Shown one piece after another: positions 32,216-41,398 of a DNA stretch of 64,000 nucleotides. How positions within the stretch are numbered: position 1 is the stretch's first letter; every line of letters starts with the position of its first letter. Both the position numbers and the translations under genes were made by a program. The notes below the pieces were generated by a model. That model was not told the origin of the DNA. It worked only from the letters and a program-made list of their open reading frames with translations, and did not search any database. The stretch comes from Wansuia hejianensis. Lineage in GTDB: Bacteria; Bacillota; Clostridia; Lachnospirales; Lachnospiraceae. Location: contig NZ_CP060635.1 of NCBI RefSeq assembly GCF_014337215.1, positions 3,885,725 to 3,949,724 on the forward strand, in the 5' to 3' direction.

Positions 32216-32230
32216 TAAGGAGGTCTTGTC

Positions 32231-32623
32231 ATGGCAGAGAGCAGAAATCCCAGAAGGAACACTTATACGATATATGATGACAATACAGTCGGCACTGTAC
32301 AGATTGCAGATGAAGTAGTGGCGATCATAGCAGGACTGGCTGCTACGGAGGTGGACGGAGTGGCCTCCATGGGGGGCAACATCACCAATGAACTTGTTGG
32401 AAAGCTGGGGATGAAGAGCCTTTCCAAGGGCGTGAAGGTGGAAGTCCTGGAAGGTGTCGTGAGCGTTCGCCTGGCGCTGAACATCAAGTACGGATACAGT
32501 ATACCGGATACCAGCCAGAAGGTGCAGGAGAAGGTGAAGGCAGCGATTGAGAATATGACCGGTCTGGAAGTCGCAGATGTGAATGTCAGCATAGCAGATG
32601 TTGTGTTAGAACAGTCCAGATAG
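32231..32623 (+). CDS. Asp23/Gls24 family protein
   Basis: A 130-residue protein of the Asp23/Gls24 envelope-stress family (DUF322): TVQIADEVVAIIAGLAATEV, GVASMGG, and VKVEVLEGVVSVRLALNIKY. Bacillus has a homologue (YqhY) at this same place before nusB. Functions reported for the family concern envelope or fatty-acid homeostasis. AAGGAGGTCTTGTC precedes ATG 32231. Confidence 0.92.
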   Translation: MAESRNPRRNTYTIYDDNTVGTVQIADEVVAIIAGLAATEVDGVASMGGNITNELVGKLGMKSLSKGVKVEVLEGVVSVRLALNIKYGYSIPDTSQKVQEKVKAAIENMTGLEVADVNVSIADVVLEQSR

Positions 32624-32704
32624 GAGTGTTTATGGCCGCGGGGAGCTGGAAGATTGGTTTCAGGTGCCCCGCGGTCTGCATATTAGGAACATAGGGGACA
32701 GGAT

Positions 32705-33151
32705 ATGAAGCGGAGTGAGCTGAGAGAAACAATATTTAAACTTTTATTCATGGCGCAGTTTAACAGCCCGGCAGAGATGCCGGAACAGTTGAAGCTGTAT
32801 TTTGAGTCTCTGGAACAGGGACGGGAGGATGCCCTTTATGCGAAGGGGCCTACAGAAGCAGATGAAGCGTATATGAAGGAAAAGTATGACAGGATTCTGG
32901 AGAAGCTTCCGGAGATCGACGGTATTCTGAATGAGACGGCAACCGGGTGGAAGACCAGCCGGATGAGTAAGGTGGATCTGACAATCCTGCGTCTGGCTGT
33001 CTATGAGGTAAAATATGACGAAGAGGTTCCGGTGAGCGTGGCTATTAACGAGGCTGTTGAGATCGCTAAGCGTTTTGGCGGCGGGGAATCGGCCTCCTTC
33101 ATTAACGGGATACTCGGGAAGATAGCCAAGGAGGCGGAAGGTACAGAGTGA
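32705..33151 (+). CDS. nusB: Transcription antitermination factor NusB
   Basis: NusB binds boxA RNA with S10 in rRNA antitermination. The 148-residue protein has the all-helical fold with typical ends: RETIFKLLFMAQFN, KVDLTILRLAVYEV, VPVSVAINEAVEIAKRFGGG and SFINGILGKIAKE. It overlaps xseA by 4 bp and sits in the conserved asp23-nusB-xseA-xseB-ispA order. Confidence 0.96.
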   Translation: MKRSELRETIFKLLFMAQFNSPAEMPEQLKLYFESLEQGREDALYAKGPTEADEAYMKEKYDRILEKLPEIDGILNETATGWKTSRMSKVDLTILRLAVYEVKYDEEVPVSVAINEAVEIAKRFGGGESASFINGILGKIAKEAEGTE

Positions 33152-34377
33152 ACAGCGTTTATTCCGTAAGCCAGGTCAATTCTTATATCAAAAGAATGTT
33201 TGAGCAGGATTTTTTGCTGAACAGAATTTCCGTCAAGGGAGAAGTCAGCAACTGCAAATATCACCGCTCCGGCCATATCTATTTTACGTTGAAAGATGAG
33301 ACGGGAGCCATCGCCTGCGTGATGTTCGCAGGCTCCCGCAGAGGTCTGGCTTTTCAGATGAAGGACGGCGACAAGGTGGTTGTGACAGGAACCGTGGATG
33401 TGTATGAGCGGGACGGACGCTATCAGCTGTATGCCAGAGAGATTGTTCTGGAGGGGTCAGGCCTTCTCTATGAACGTTTTCTGGCACTGAAGGCAGAGCT
33501 GGAGGAGATGGGCATGTTTGCTTCCGAATACAAGCAGCCGATTCCCTCTTATGTGAAAAAACTGGGCGTTGTCACGGCCCCCACGGGAGCGGCCGTCCGG
33601 GATATACAGAATATCGCTTACCGCAGGAATCCATATATCCAGCTGATCCTGTATCCCGCCCTGGTACAGGGGGAAGGAGCTAAGGAGAGCATTGCGGAGG
33701 GCATAGAGACGCTGGACCGCCTGGGGCTGGATGCGATCATTGTAGGGCGCGGCGGCGGCTCGATAGAAGACCTGTGGGCCTTTAATGAGGAGCTGGTTGC
33801 CCGGGCGATTTTTAACTGCCGGACGCCGGTGATTTCAGCCGTCGGGCATGAGACTGATACGACGATTGCCGACTTTGTGGCCGATCTGCGGGCGCCGACG
33901 CCCTCTGCGGCGGCAGAGCTGGCGGTGGCCGATATCAGGGGAATACTGGAGCGGATCGCTGGTTATTCCAGGCGGCTGCATACGGCTTCAGAGAGAAGCC
34001 TTGCCTATTGGAAGGACAGGGTGGCTGCATGGCAGACCAGGTGGAATTACCTGAGCCCGGAGAATCAGATCCGGGAAAAACGGCAAAGGCTGCTGGATCT
34101 GGAGAACCGGCTGCAGGAGTATTCCGGCCGGATACTGACAGAGAACCGTCATCGTCTGCAGCTTCTGATTCAGAGAATGAACGGGCTGTCTCCTCTGAAC
34201 AAGCTGAACCAGGGGTTTTCTTATGTGGAGGACGTGAACGGCCGGAATGTGACCAGCGTACATCAGGCGCAGCCGGGAGATGAGCTGCTGATCCAGGTCA
34301 GCGACGGCTGCATCCGCAGCACTGTCCATTCGGTGGAAGAAAAAATCAGAGAACAGGCAGTCTGTGAAGAGGCTTGA
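33148..34377 (+). CDS. xseA: Exodeoxyribonuclease VII large subunit
   Basis: XseA with XseB degrades single-stranded DNA. The 409-residue protein has the N-terminal OB fold (VSQVNSYIKRMFEQD, VKGEVSNCKYHRSGHIYFTL), then the catalytic region GVVTAPTGAAVRDIQNI, DAIIVGRGGGSIEDLWAFN and PVISAVGHETDTTIADFVAD, and a coiled coil at the end. GTG 33148 overlaps the nusB stop. Confidence 0.96.
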   Translation: MNSVYSVSQVNSYIKRMFEQDFLLNRISVKGEVSNCKYHRSGHIYFTLKDETGAIACVMFAGSRRGLAFQMKDGDKVVVTGTVDVYERDGRYQLYAREIVLEGSGLLYERFLALKAELEEMGMFASEYKQPIPSYVKKLGVVTAPTGAAVRDIQNIAYRRNPYIQLILYPALVQGEGAKESIAEGIETLDRLGLDAIIVGRGGGSIEDLWAFNEELVARAIFNCRTPVISAVGHETDTTIADFVADLRAPTPSAAAELAVADIRGILERIAGYSRRLHTASERSLAYWKDRVAAWQTRWNYLSPENQIREKRQRLLDLENRLQEYSGRILTENRHRLQLLIQRMNGLSPLNKLNQGFSYVEDVNGRNVTSVHQAQPGDELLIQVSDGCIRSTVHSVEEKIREQAVCEEA

Positions 34378-34406
34378 CAATGCAGGAATTAGAACGGGAG
34401 GCGTAT

Positions 34407-34634
34407 ATGGAAGAGAGAGCCAGAACGGAAGAAGAGGAAATGACGCTGGAGGAAGCTTTTGTCCGGCTGGATGGAATGGTAGAAAGGCTGGAGACGAGAG
34501 GAATCCCTCTGGAAGAATCCTTCCAGATCTACAAAGAAGGCATGGAGCTGTTGAAAAAATGCAATGATAAAATAGATACCGTGGAGAAGAAGATGCTCCA
34601 GGTGAATAAGAGTGGTGAATACAGTGAATTTTGA
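34407..34634 (+). CDS. xseB: Exodeoxyribonuclease VII small subunit
   Basis: The small helical subunit partners XseA. Core motif TLEEAFVRLDGMVERLE, PLEESFQIYKEGMELLKKCN and a lysine-rich end match the family. Starting at ATG 34407 gives 75 residues, the usual size, and GGGAGG lies 5 bp upstream. An ATG at 34380 is closer to xseA but has no clear RBS. Confidence 0.93.
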   Translation: MEERARTEEEEMTLEEAFVRLDGMVERLETRGIPLEESFQIYKEGMELLKKCNDKIDTVEKKMLQVNKSGEYSEF

Positions 34635-35520
34635 GGAAGAATTGCAGAAGAAAATCAGAAAGGCGGATGAGGTAATTACCAGTTATCTGCCGGAACCTAA
34701 AGGCTTTCCGAAGAAAATAATTGAGGCGATGAATTACAGCATGACGGCGGGCGGCAAAAGGGTCCGCCCGATTCTAATGTTTGAGAGCTATCAGATGTTC
34801 GGGGGAACCAAGGCTGTGATTGAGCCGTTTATGGCCGCCATTGAGATGATCCATACCCAGTCGCTGATCCACGATGACCTTCCGGCCATTGACAACGATC
34901 TGTACCGCAGGGGGAGGAAGACGACCCACGCGGTCTATGGGGAAGCCATGGGAGTCCTGAGCGGGGATGCGTTGTTGAATTATGCATATGAGACGGCGAT
35001 GCAGGCGTTTTTTTATCCGGACGATACCGGCAGGACCATCCAGGCCATGAAGATATTGGCTGAAAAGACCGGGATATACGGAATGCTGGGTGGCCAGAGC
35101 GTAGATGTGGAAAATGAAAAGAATGACATACAAGCCCTTGACAAGGAGCTGCTGGATTATATTTATCTCAATAAAACAGCGGCACTTCTGGAGGCCCCGC
35201 TGATGATCGGCGCTGTCCTTGGGGGAGCGGGAAAGGGAGAAGTATCCTGTATGGAGCAGATTGGAACCAAGGTGGGACTGGCGTTCCAGATTCAGGATGA
35301 TATCCTGGACGTCACTAGTACCATGGAAGAATTGGGGAAACCAGTATTTTCTGATGAGAAAAACCACAAGACCACGTACGTCACCCTGCTGGGAGCTGAA
35401 GAGGCGGCCCGGAAGGTGCAGAGCCTGACTGAAGACGCGGTGCGTCTGCTGGAAACGCTGCCGGGCGAGAAGGGATTTTTGAGCCAGCTGCTTTTATATC
35501 TGGCATTTCGTAAGAAGTAA
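34612..35520 (+). CDS. ispA: Polyprenyl (farnesyl) diphosphate synthase
   Basis: The enzyme condenses IPP with DMAPP/GPP to farnesyl diphosphate for quinone and undecaprenyl lipids. The two aspartate-rich motifs are IHDDLPAIDND (about residue 86) and QIQDDILDVTS (about 230); AGGKRVRPILM binds diphosphate. The start is probably GTG 34612 (AGGTGA 7 bp upstream), overlapping xseB by 23 bp. It is followed by dxs, so the operon links two isoprenoid steps. Confidence 0.94.
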   Translation: MVNTVNFEEELQKKIRKADEVITSYLPEPKGFPKKIIEAMNYSMTAGGKRVRPILMFESYQMFGGTKAVIEPFMAAIEMIHTQSLIHDDLPAIDNDLYRRGRKTTHAVYGEAMGVLSGDALLNYAYETAMQAFFYPDDTGRTIQAMKILAEKTGIYGMLGGQSVDVENEKNDIQALDKELLDYIYLNKTAALLEAPLMIGAVLGGAGKGEVSCMEQIGTKVGLAFQIQDDILDVTSTMEELGKPVFSDEKNHKTTYVTLLGAEEAARKVQSLTEDAVRLLETLPGEKGFLSQLLLYLAFRKK

Positions 35521-35532
35521 GGACTGATCAGA

Positions 35533-37404
35533 ATGTTGGAAAAAATTGTGAAACCGAATGATATCAAGAAGATACCGGAAGAACGGCTGCCGGAGCTGGC
35601 GGAAGAGATCAGAGAATTTCTGATACGGTCTCTGAGCTGTACAGGGGGGCATCTGGCCTCTAATCTGGGCGTCGTAGAGCTGACGATCGCTCTTCACAGG
35701 GTCTATAACCTGCCAAAAGATAAGATTATCTGGGATGTGGGACATCAGGCTTATACGCACAAGATACTGACAGGCCGGAAGGAGCAGTTTGACGGCCTGC
35801 GGAAGGAAGGCGGCATCAGCGGATTCCCCAGGCGGGAAGAGTCGGCCTGCGACAGCTTTGACACCGGGCACAGTTCTACCTCCATATCCGCAGGGCTGGG
35901 ATATGTAAAGGCCAGAGAACTGAAAAATAAGAAATATTCGGTGGTTTCCGTCATCGGGGACGGGGCTTTGACCGGCGGGTTGGCCTATGAGGCCATGAAT
36001 AACGCGGCAGAACTGAAAACAAATTTTGTAATTGTTCTGAATGACAATGAAATGTCCATATCCAAAAACGTGGGAGGGATTTCTGATTATCTGGGCGGGT
36101 TACGGACCTCTTCTGCCTATACGGGGTTCAAGATGGGTGTTTCCTCTGCCTTGGAAAAGATTCCGGGCATAGGGCCGGAGCTTGTGAACGCCCTCCGGAA
36201 GACGAAGAGCAGTATTAAGCAGATGGTGATCCCCGGGATGTTATTTGAGAATATGGGCCTGACCTATCTGGGGCCTGTAAACGGACACAATATCAGGCAG
36301 CTGACGAAGGTGCTGGCTGAGGCCAAACGGTTTGAAGGGCCGGTGCTGGTTCACGTGGTTACTGAAAAAGGGAGAGGCTACGCGCCCGCCATGAGACATC
36401 CGGCCCGTTTTCACGGTACTTCTGCTTTTGAAATAGAGACTGGACTGCCTGTAAAACGGTCCAACCCCACTTACACAGATATTTTTTCCACAGTCATGCG
36501 CAAGATGGGCGACCGGGAGCCGGATGTGGTAGCGGTGACAGCTTCTATGTCCGAGGGGACCGGGCTGAAACGGTTTGCAAATATGTTCCCGCGCCGCTTT
36601 TTTGACGTGGGAATTGCCGAAGGCCATGCGGTGACTTTCGCGGCGGGCCTGGCTCTGGGAGGGCTGATTCCTGTTTTTGCGGTCTATTCTTCATTTTTAC
36701 AGAGGGGCTATGACCAGCTTCTGCACGATGTCTGCATGCAGAAGCTTCACGTGATCTTCGCCATTGACCGGGCGGGGCTTGTAGGCTCCGACGGAAAGAC
36801 ACACCAGGGCTGCTTTGACCTGTCTTATCTGTCCATGATGCCGGACATGACCATCATGGCGCCCAAAAATAAATGGGAACTTTCAGATATGATGAAATTT
36901 GCCGTTCACTGTCAGGGGCCTGTCGCCCTGCGTTACCCGCGGGGGGAAGCGTACACCGGACTGGAGGAATTCCGGGCACCCATCGAAGCCGGCAAGGCCG
37001 AGGTGATCCGTGAGGGAAGCCAGATCGCACTGCTGGCAGTAGGCAATATGGTGAAAATAGCAGAAGAAGTTGCAGACCGTCTGCAGGAAAGGGGCGTTTC
37101 CGCGACACTGGTTAATATGCGTTTTGTGAAGCCTTTTGACAGAGACTTACTGAAAAAGCTGGCTGAAAACCACCCGGTATTCGTTACTATGGAAGAAAAT
37201 GTGGAAAGCGGCGGTTTTGGACAACAGGTATTGGCTTTCTGCGGAGAAGCGGGGTTAGATGTGTCTGTATGCATAGCCGCCGTGCCGGACTGTTTTATTG
37301 GTCATGGCAGTGTGGACTGGCAGAGAAAGCAGACGGGACTGGATGCAGATTCAATTCTGGAGCGGATCGACAAGCTGCGGGAGAGACAGGAGAACAGGAA
37401 ATGA
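35533..37404 (+). CDS. dxs: 1-deoxy-D-xylulose-5-phosphate synthase
   Basis: DXS makes the first intermediate of the non-mevalonate isoprenoid route from pyruvate and glyceraldehyde 3-phosphate with thiamine diphosphate. Visible motifs include GHLASNLGVVELTIALH, DVGHQAYTHKILTGR, GDGALTGGLAYEAMNNA (ThDP binding), DRAGLVGSDGKTHQG and RYPRGEAY. At 623 residues it is full length. It overlaps tlyA by 4 bp (ATGA). Confidence 0.96.
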   Translation: MLEKIVKPNDIKKIPEERLPELAEEIREFLIRSLSCTGGHLASNLGVVELTIALHRVYNLPKDKIIWDVGHQAYTHKILTGRKEQFDGLRKEGGISGFPRREESACDSFDTGHSSTSISAGLGYVKARELKNKKYSVVSVIGDGALTGGLAYEAMNNAAELKTNFVIVLNDNEMSISKNVGGISDYLGGLRTSSAYTGFKMGVSSALEKIPGIGPELVNALRKTKSSIKQMVIPGMLFENMGLTYLGPVNGHNIRQLTKVLAEAKRFEGPVLVHVVTEKGRGYAPAMRHPARFHGTSAFEIETGLPVKRSNPTYTDIFSTVMRKMGDREPDVVAVTASMSEGTGLKRFANMFPRRFFDVGIAEGHAVTFAAGLALGGLIPVFAVYSSFLQRGYDQLLHDVCMQKLHVIFAIDRAGLVGSDGKTHQGCFDLSYLSMMPDMTIMAPKNKWELSDMMKFAVHCQGPVALRYPRGEAYTGLEEFRAPIEAGKAEVIREGSQIALLAVGNMVKIAEEVADRLQERGVSATLVNMRFVKPFDRDLLKKLAENHPVFVTMEENVESGGFGQQVLAFCGEAGLDVSVCIAAVPDCFIGHGSVDWQRKQTGLDADSILERIDKLRERQENRK

Positions 37405-38225
37405 AGGAACGGTTGGATGTCATGATGGTGCAGCGCGGGCTGGCACCTTCAAGAGAAAAGGCAAAGGCGGTGATTATGGCCGGCGAGGTTCTGGTGGACG
37501 GGCAGAGAGAAGATAAGCCGGGGACTGCCTTTGCGGAGAAGGTGACGATTACGGTTAAGGAGAATCCCATCCCCTACGTCAGCCGCGGCGGACTGAAGCT
37601 GGAAAAGGCTGTGAAGCAATTTGGCCTGGTGCTGGCCGGACGTGTCTGTATGGATGTGGGCAGTTCGACGGGCGGTTTTACAGACTGTATGCTTCAGAAC
37701 GGTGCGTCTAAAGTATACTCTGTGGATGTGGGACATGGACAGCTGGACTGGGGGCTTCGGAACGATGAGCGGGTCATCTGCATGGAACGTACCAATATCC
37801 GTTATGTGACCCCGGAGGATATACAGGAGCAGCCGTCCTTTGTCTCCATTGATGTATCTTTTATTTCACTGACGAAGGTTCTGCCGGCTGTGAAAGCGCT
37901 CATGGATCAGAACGGGGAGATTGTCTGCCTGATCAAACCTCAGTTTGAAGCAGGCCGTGAAAAGGTGGGAAAGAAGGGCGTTGTCCGTGATCCGGCCGTA
38001 CATAGGGAAGTCATCTCCCGGGTGGCCGCTTATGCGCAGGAAAACGGGTTTGAGCTGCTTCATCTGGAGTTTTCGCCGATCAAGGGGCCTGAGGGAAATA
38101 TAGAATATCTCCTGCATCTGAAGAACAGTCCGGAAACGGCTGGAGAGGGAGTGACCGATGCGCTTGGAGGCTGGACGGAACAGATAAGCTGTGTGGTGGA
38201 GAAGGCTCATGGTGCGCTGGATTAA
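37401..38225 (+). CDS. tlyA: TlyA-family rRNA 2'-O-methyltransferase
   Basis: An S4 RNA-binding domain (RLDVMMVQRGLAPSREKAK to VSRGGLKLEKAV) is followed by an FtsJ-like SAM methyltransferase domain (VCMDVGSSTGGFTDCML, VYSVDVGHGQLDW, VSIDVSFISLTKVLPA, LIKPQFEAG). TlyA methylates ribose in 16S/23S rRNA; Bacillus YqxC is the equivalent at this place. I start it at ATG 37401, which overlaps the dxs stop. Confidence 0.93.
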   Translation: MKERLDVMMVQRGLAPSREKAKAVIMAGEVLVDGQREDKPGTAFAEKVTITVKENPIPYVSRGGLKLEKAVKQFGLVLAGRVCMDVGSSTGGFTDCMLQNGASKVYSVDVGHGQLDWGLRNDERVICMERTNIRYVTPEDIQEQPSFVSIDVSFISLTKVLPAVKALMDQNGEIVCLIKPQFEAGREKVGKKGVVRDPAVHREVISRVAAYAQENGFELLHLEFSPIKGPEGNIEYLLHLKNSPETAGEGVTDALGGWTEQISCVVEKAHGALD

Positions 38226-38250
38226 GACCTGTAAGTGAAAGGAACACCGG

Positions 38251-39117
38251 ATGATGAAAAGCTTCTATATAATTACCAACAGAATAAAAGATAAAGACCT
38301 TTCGGTCACTGGCCAGATCGCAGACTATATCCGCGGCCATGGGAAGCAGTGTTTTCTGCGGGAAGATTTTCTGAACGGTCAGGAAAGAGACAGCCGTTGT
38401 ACGGATCTGTCCATGATACCTCCGGAGGTGGACTGCATCATAGTTTTGGGGGGCGATGGGACGCTGCTTCAGGCAGCCAGGGATGTGGTCGACCGCCAGA
38501 TCCCGCTGTTTGGGATTAATCTGGGGACGCTGGGCTATCTGGCCGAGATTGACCGTCAGTCGATTTACCCGGCGCTGGATCATCTGATGGAGGGGAATTA
38601 TGAGATTGAACAGCGGATGATGCTGTACGGGAGCGTGTACCGGGGAGAAGAAAAGCTGGATCGGGATATTGCCCTGAACGACATTGTGATCAGCCGTGAG
38701 AATGGATTGAGAGTTATAGAGCTGAATACCTATGTGAACCATGCGCGTCTGAATACGTATCACGCGGACGGCATAATCATCGCAACGCCGACGGGCTCCA
38801 CAGGTTACAGCTTGTCGGCTGGGGGGCCGATCATATCACCCGCGGCAGCTCTGTTTCTCATGACGCCGCTGGCGCCTCATACCCTGGGGAGCAGGAGTGT
38901 GGTGCTTCCGCCGGAGAATGAGATTACAATAGAGATCGGTCCTGGAAGGGATGAGAAAATAGAAGAGGCGGTTGCCTATTTTGACGGGGATACCAGGGTG
39001 CCGATGCTCACGGGAGACCGGATAGAGATCAGCAGATCCCGGAAAGATACGTTGATTGTGAAGATACACAACAGCAGCTTTCTGGAAACCCTGAGCAGAA
39101 AAATGAGCAATGTGTAA
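38251..39117 (+). CDS. nadK: NAD kinase
   Basis: NAD kinase phosphorylates NAD to NADP. The family motifs are complete: VLGGDGTLLQAARD (GGDGT), FGINLGTLGYLAEI (GxLGxL), NDIVISRE, and the substrate loop ADGIIIATPTGSTGYSLSAGGPI. It has 288 residues. It begins 25 bp after tlyA with GGAACACCGG upstream; two adjacent ATGs are possible starts. Confidence 0.96.
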   Translation: MMKSFYIITNRIKDKDLSVTGQIADYIRGHGKQCFLREDFLNGQERDSRCTDLSMIPPEVDCIIVLGGDGTLLQAARDVVDRQIPLFGINLGTLGYLAEIDRQSIYPALDHLMEGNYEIEQRMMLYGSVYRGEEKLDRDIALNDIVISRENGLRVIELNTYVNHARLNTYHADGIIIATPTGSTGYSLSAGGPIISPAAALFLMTPLAPHTLGSRSVVLPPENEITIEIGPGRDEKIEEAVAYFDGDTRVPMLTGDRIEISRSRKDTLIVKIHNSSFLETLSRKMSNV

Positions 39118-39140
39118 CCGGCCGCCGGAGGAGTATTCAG

Positions 39141-39596
39141 ATGAAAATAGCAAGACATGCACAGATCATAAAGCTGATTCACCAATATGATATCGAGACA
39201 CAGGAGGAGCTGGCCGCAAAACTCAACGAGAGTGGATTTTCGGTGACCCAGGCGACAGTTTCGCGGGATATCCGTGAATTGAAGCTGACGAAGGTCCAGT
39301 CGGAAAACGGGGGTGTCCATTACGCTGTCATGCAGAACCAGGACCAGGAGATGTCGGGAAAATATGTGAGAGTCCTGAAGGATGCATTTCTGTCCATGGA
39401 TGTAGCAGGTAATATTCTGGTGATTAAGACTGTTTCCGGAATGGCAATGGCGGCTGCAGCTGCTCTGGATGAGCTGAACTGGGGCGAGATCGTGGGCTGT
39501 ATCGCGGGAGACAATACAATCATGTGCGCGGTCAGAAGCCCGGAAGAGGCACTGCGCGTGATGGAGAAGCTGAAAAAGATGCTGGATACATTTTAA
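39141..39596 (+). CDS. argR: Arginine repressor ArgR/AhrC
   Basis: A 151-residue regulator with the N-terminal winged helix (HAQIIKLIHQYDIETQEEL, TQATVSRDIRELKLTKV) and the C-terminal hexamerization/arginine-binding domain (GNILVIKTVSGMAMAAAAAL, IVGCIAGDNTIMCAV, with the usual GDNT motif). It controls arginine genes. Its place between nadK and recN is conserved in Firmicutes. Confidence 0.95.
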   Translation: MKIARHAQIIKLIHQYDIETQEELAAKLNESGFSVTQATVSRDIRELKLTKVQSENGGVHYAVMQNQDQEMSGKYVRVLKDAFLSMDVAGNILVIKTVSGMAMAAAAALDELNWGEIVGCIAGDNTIMCAVRSPEEALRVMEKLKKMLDTF

Positions 39597-39623
39597 GATC
39601 CGGACTGCAAAAGAGGGAATGTC

Positions 39624-41318
39624 ATGTTAACGAATCTTCATGTGAAAAATCTGGCCCTGATCGATGAAGCAGAGGTGGCTTTCGGGCCGGGCCTGAATAT
39701 ACTGACCGGTGAAACCGGCGCCGGTAAATCCATACTGATCGGTTCCATCAATCTGGCCCTGGGCAAAAAGATGACCCGGGAGGTGGTTCGGGAGGGGGCT
39801 TCCTCCTGCCTGGTAGAGCTGGTATTCCAGATTGAGAATCCACAGATCCTGAGCAGCCTGAAGGCCATGGATGTGGAGACAGAGGATGGCCAGCTGATTA
39901 TCACCCGCAAGATACAGGACGGACGCAGTATCAGCCGGATGAACGGCGAGACCTGTACAGTGTCACAGATTAAGAAAATTGCCTCACTGCTGCTTGACAT
40001 ACACGGCCAGCATGAACATCAGTCCCTGTTGTATCAGGACCGGCAGCTGGAGATCCTGGACGCATATGGGAGAGATACCATTGGCCCGCTTCTGGAAGAG
40101 ACGGCGGAGAAATTTACCGATTATAAGAAGCTCCAGAAAGAGCTGGAAGCGTATCAGATGAATGAAGAAGAGCGCGCCAGAGAAATTTCCTTTTTAGAAT
40201 TTGAGATTCAGGAGATCGACGAAGCCGCGCTGGACCCGGCAGAGGAAGAGGAACTGGAGCGCAGATACCGGAAAATGTCTAACAGCCGGAAGATTGCGGA
40301 GGCGCTGAACCAGGCTTATCAGCTTACCGGTTATGAGGCCGGGGCGGGAGAGATGACCGGAAGGGCCTTGAAAGAGCTATCGGGCGTCGCCTCCTTTGAT
40401 GAAGAGCTGGAAGGGCTGGTTTCCGCCCTGACCGATATTGACGGGCTGCTGAATGATTTTAACCGGGATGTGTCCGCGTATCTGTCAGATTTTACATTTT
40501 CTGAGGAAGAATTTTATGAAACAGAAAAACGGTTAGACCAGCTCAATCATTTAAAATCAAAATATGGTAAGACAATAGCGGACGTTATCGATTATCAGGA
40601 GCGTCAGAAGCGGCGGCTGGAACAACTTCAGAACTTTGAAGCCCGCAGGGAGCTTTTATCTGACAGATACGAAGAAGCTGTGAAAAGGCTGGAGCTTGCA
40701 TCACATAATTTATCTGCAAAACGGAAAGAATATAGCAGAGAACTGTCAAAGCAGATCATAATTGGATTGCAGGAGCTGAATTTTCTGGATGTGTCCTTCG
40801 AAATCAGTTTCAGCAGAACAGATCATTATAACAAGAACGGATTTGATGAGATAGAATTCATGATTTCGACAAATCCCGGAGAGCCCGTTAAACCTCTGGC
40901 AAAAGTTGTATCAGGCGGGGAATTATCACGCATTATGCTGGCCATTAAAACGCTGCTGGCAGACAAGGATAATACGGAGACTCTGATTTTTGATGAAATA
41001 GATACTGGGATCAGCGGACGGACGGCTCAAAAGGTATCGGAAAAAATGGCCAGAATTGGAAAAGGCCACCAGGTGCTATGTATCACGCATCTCGCGCAAA
41101 TAGCGGCGATGGCCGATGTGCATTTTGAAATAGCCAAGCAGGTGGAACATATGGAAACTTTGACCAGGATCCGCAGGCTGTCGGAAAGTGAATCTGTCCA
41201 GGAACTGGCAAGGATACTGGGCGGCGCGGAGATAACGAAGACGGTATACGACAGCGCAAGAGAAATGAAAGAATTGGCTCAGGTTCAAAAAACTTCCCGT
41301 TTGAAACGGACAGAATAA
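39624..41318 (+). CDS. recN: DNA repair protein RecN
   Basis: RecN is an SMC-like ATPase for double-strand break repair. Walker A is GLNILTGETGAGKSILIGSI, signature LAKVVSGGELSRIMLAIKTL, Walker B TLIFDEIDTGISG, with DIHGQHEHQSLL near residue 125 and coiled coils between. Length is 564 residues. It begins 28 bp after argR and is followed by a terminator. Confidence 0.96.
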   Translation: MLTNLHVKNLALIDEAEVAFGPGLNILTGETGAGKSILIGSINLALGKKMTREVVREGASSCLVELVFQIENPQILSSLKAMDVETEDGQLIITRKIQDGRSISRMNGETCTVSQIKKIASLLLDIHGQHEHQSLLYQDRQLEILDAYGRDTIGPLLEETAEKFTDYKKLQKELEAYQMNEEERAREISFLEFEIQEIDEAALDPAEEEELERRYRKMSNSRKIAEALNQAYQLTGYEAGAGEMTGRALKELSGVASFDEELEGLVSALTDIDGLLNDFNRDVSAYLSDFTFSEEEFYETEKRLDQLNHLKSKYGKTIADVIDYQERQKRRLEQLQNFEARRELLSDRYEEAVKRLELASHNLSAKRKEYSRELSKQIIIGLQELNFLDVSFEISFSRTDHYNKNGFDEIEFMISTNPGEPVKPLAKVVSGGELSRIMLAIKTLLADKDNTETLIFDEIDTGISGRTAQKVSEKMARIGKGHQVLCITHLAQIAAMADVHFEIAKQVEHMETLTRIRRLSESESVQELARILGGAEITKTVYDSAREMKELAQVQKTSRLKRTE

Positions 41319-41340
41319 TCACATACTACAACTGGATTTG

Positions 41341-41374
41341 AAAAAGGATGTGCGCTCACATGCATATCCTTTTT
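41341..41374 (+). terminator. Terminator between recN and spoIVB
   Basis: AAAAAGGAT and ATCCTTTTT form a 9-bp stem ending in a T run, with an inner GTG-CGCT-CAC helix. It lies before the likely spoIVB start, which argues against the longer spoIVB reading frame. Confidence 0.75.
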
Positions 41375-41398
41375 AAGTCCAGGAAGGATGTGAGAGCA

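Larger units (their letters stand above)
31780..32230. other. 451-bp intergenic region carrying two repeat families
   Basis: It holds one copy of the 80-bp repeat (31821-31901) and a tandem of the structured 70-bp repeat in reverse (32051-32215). Between them, 31930-31975 is A/T-rich and contains TATAATATATAAG, a possible promoter for asp23. Confidence 0.7.

Noticed and set aside
37269..37400. Upstream extension of tlyA
   Set aside because: It overlaps dxs by 130 bp in another frame; the family start is at 37401.
41348..41398. Upstream extension of spoIVB to ATG 41348
   Set aside because: The segment contains the recN terminator stem and has no RBS ahead of the ATG.
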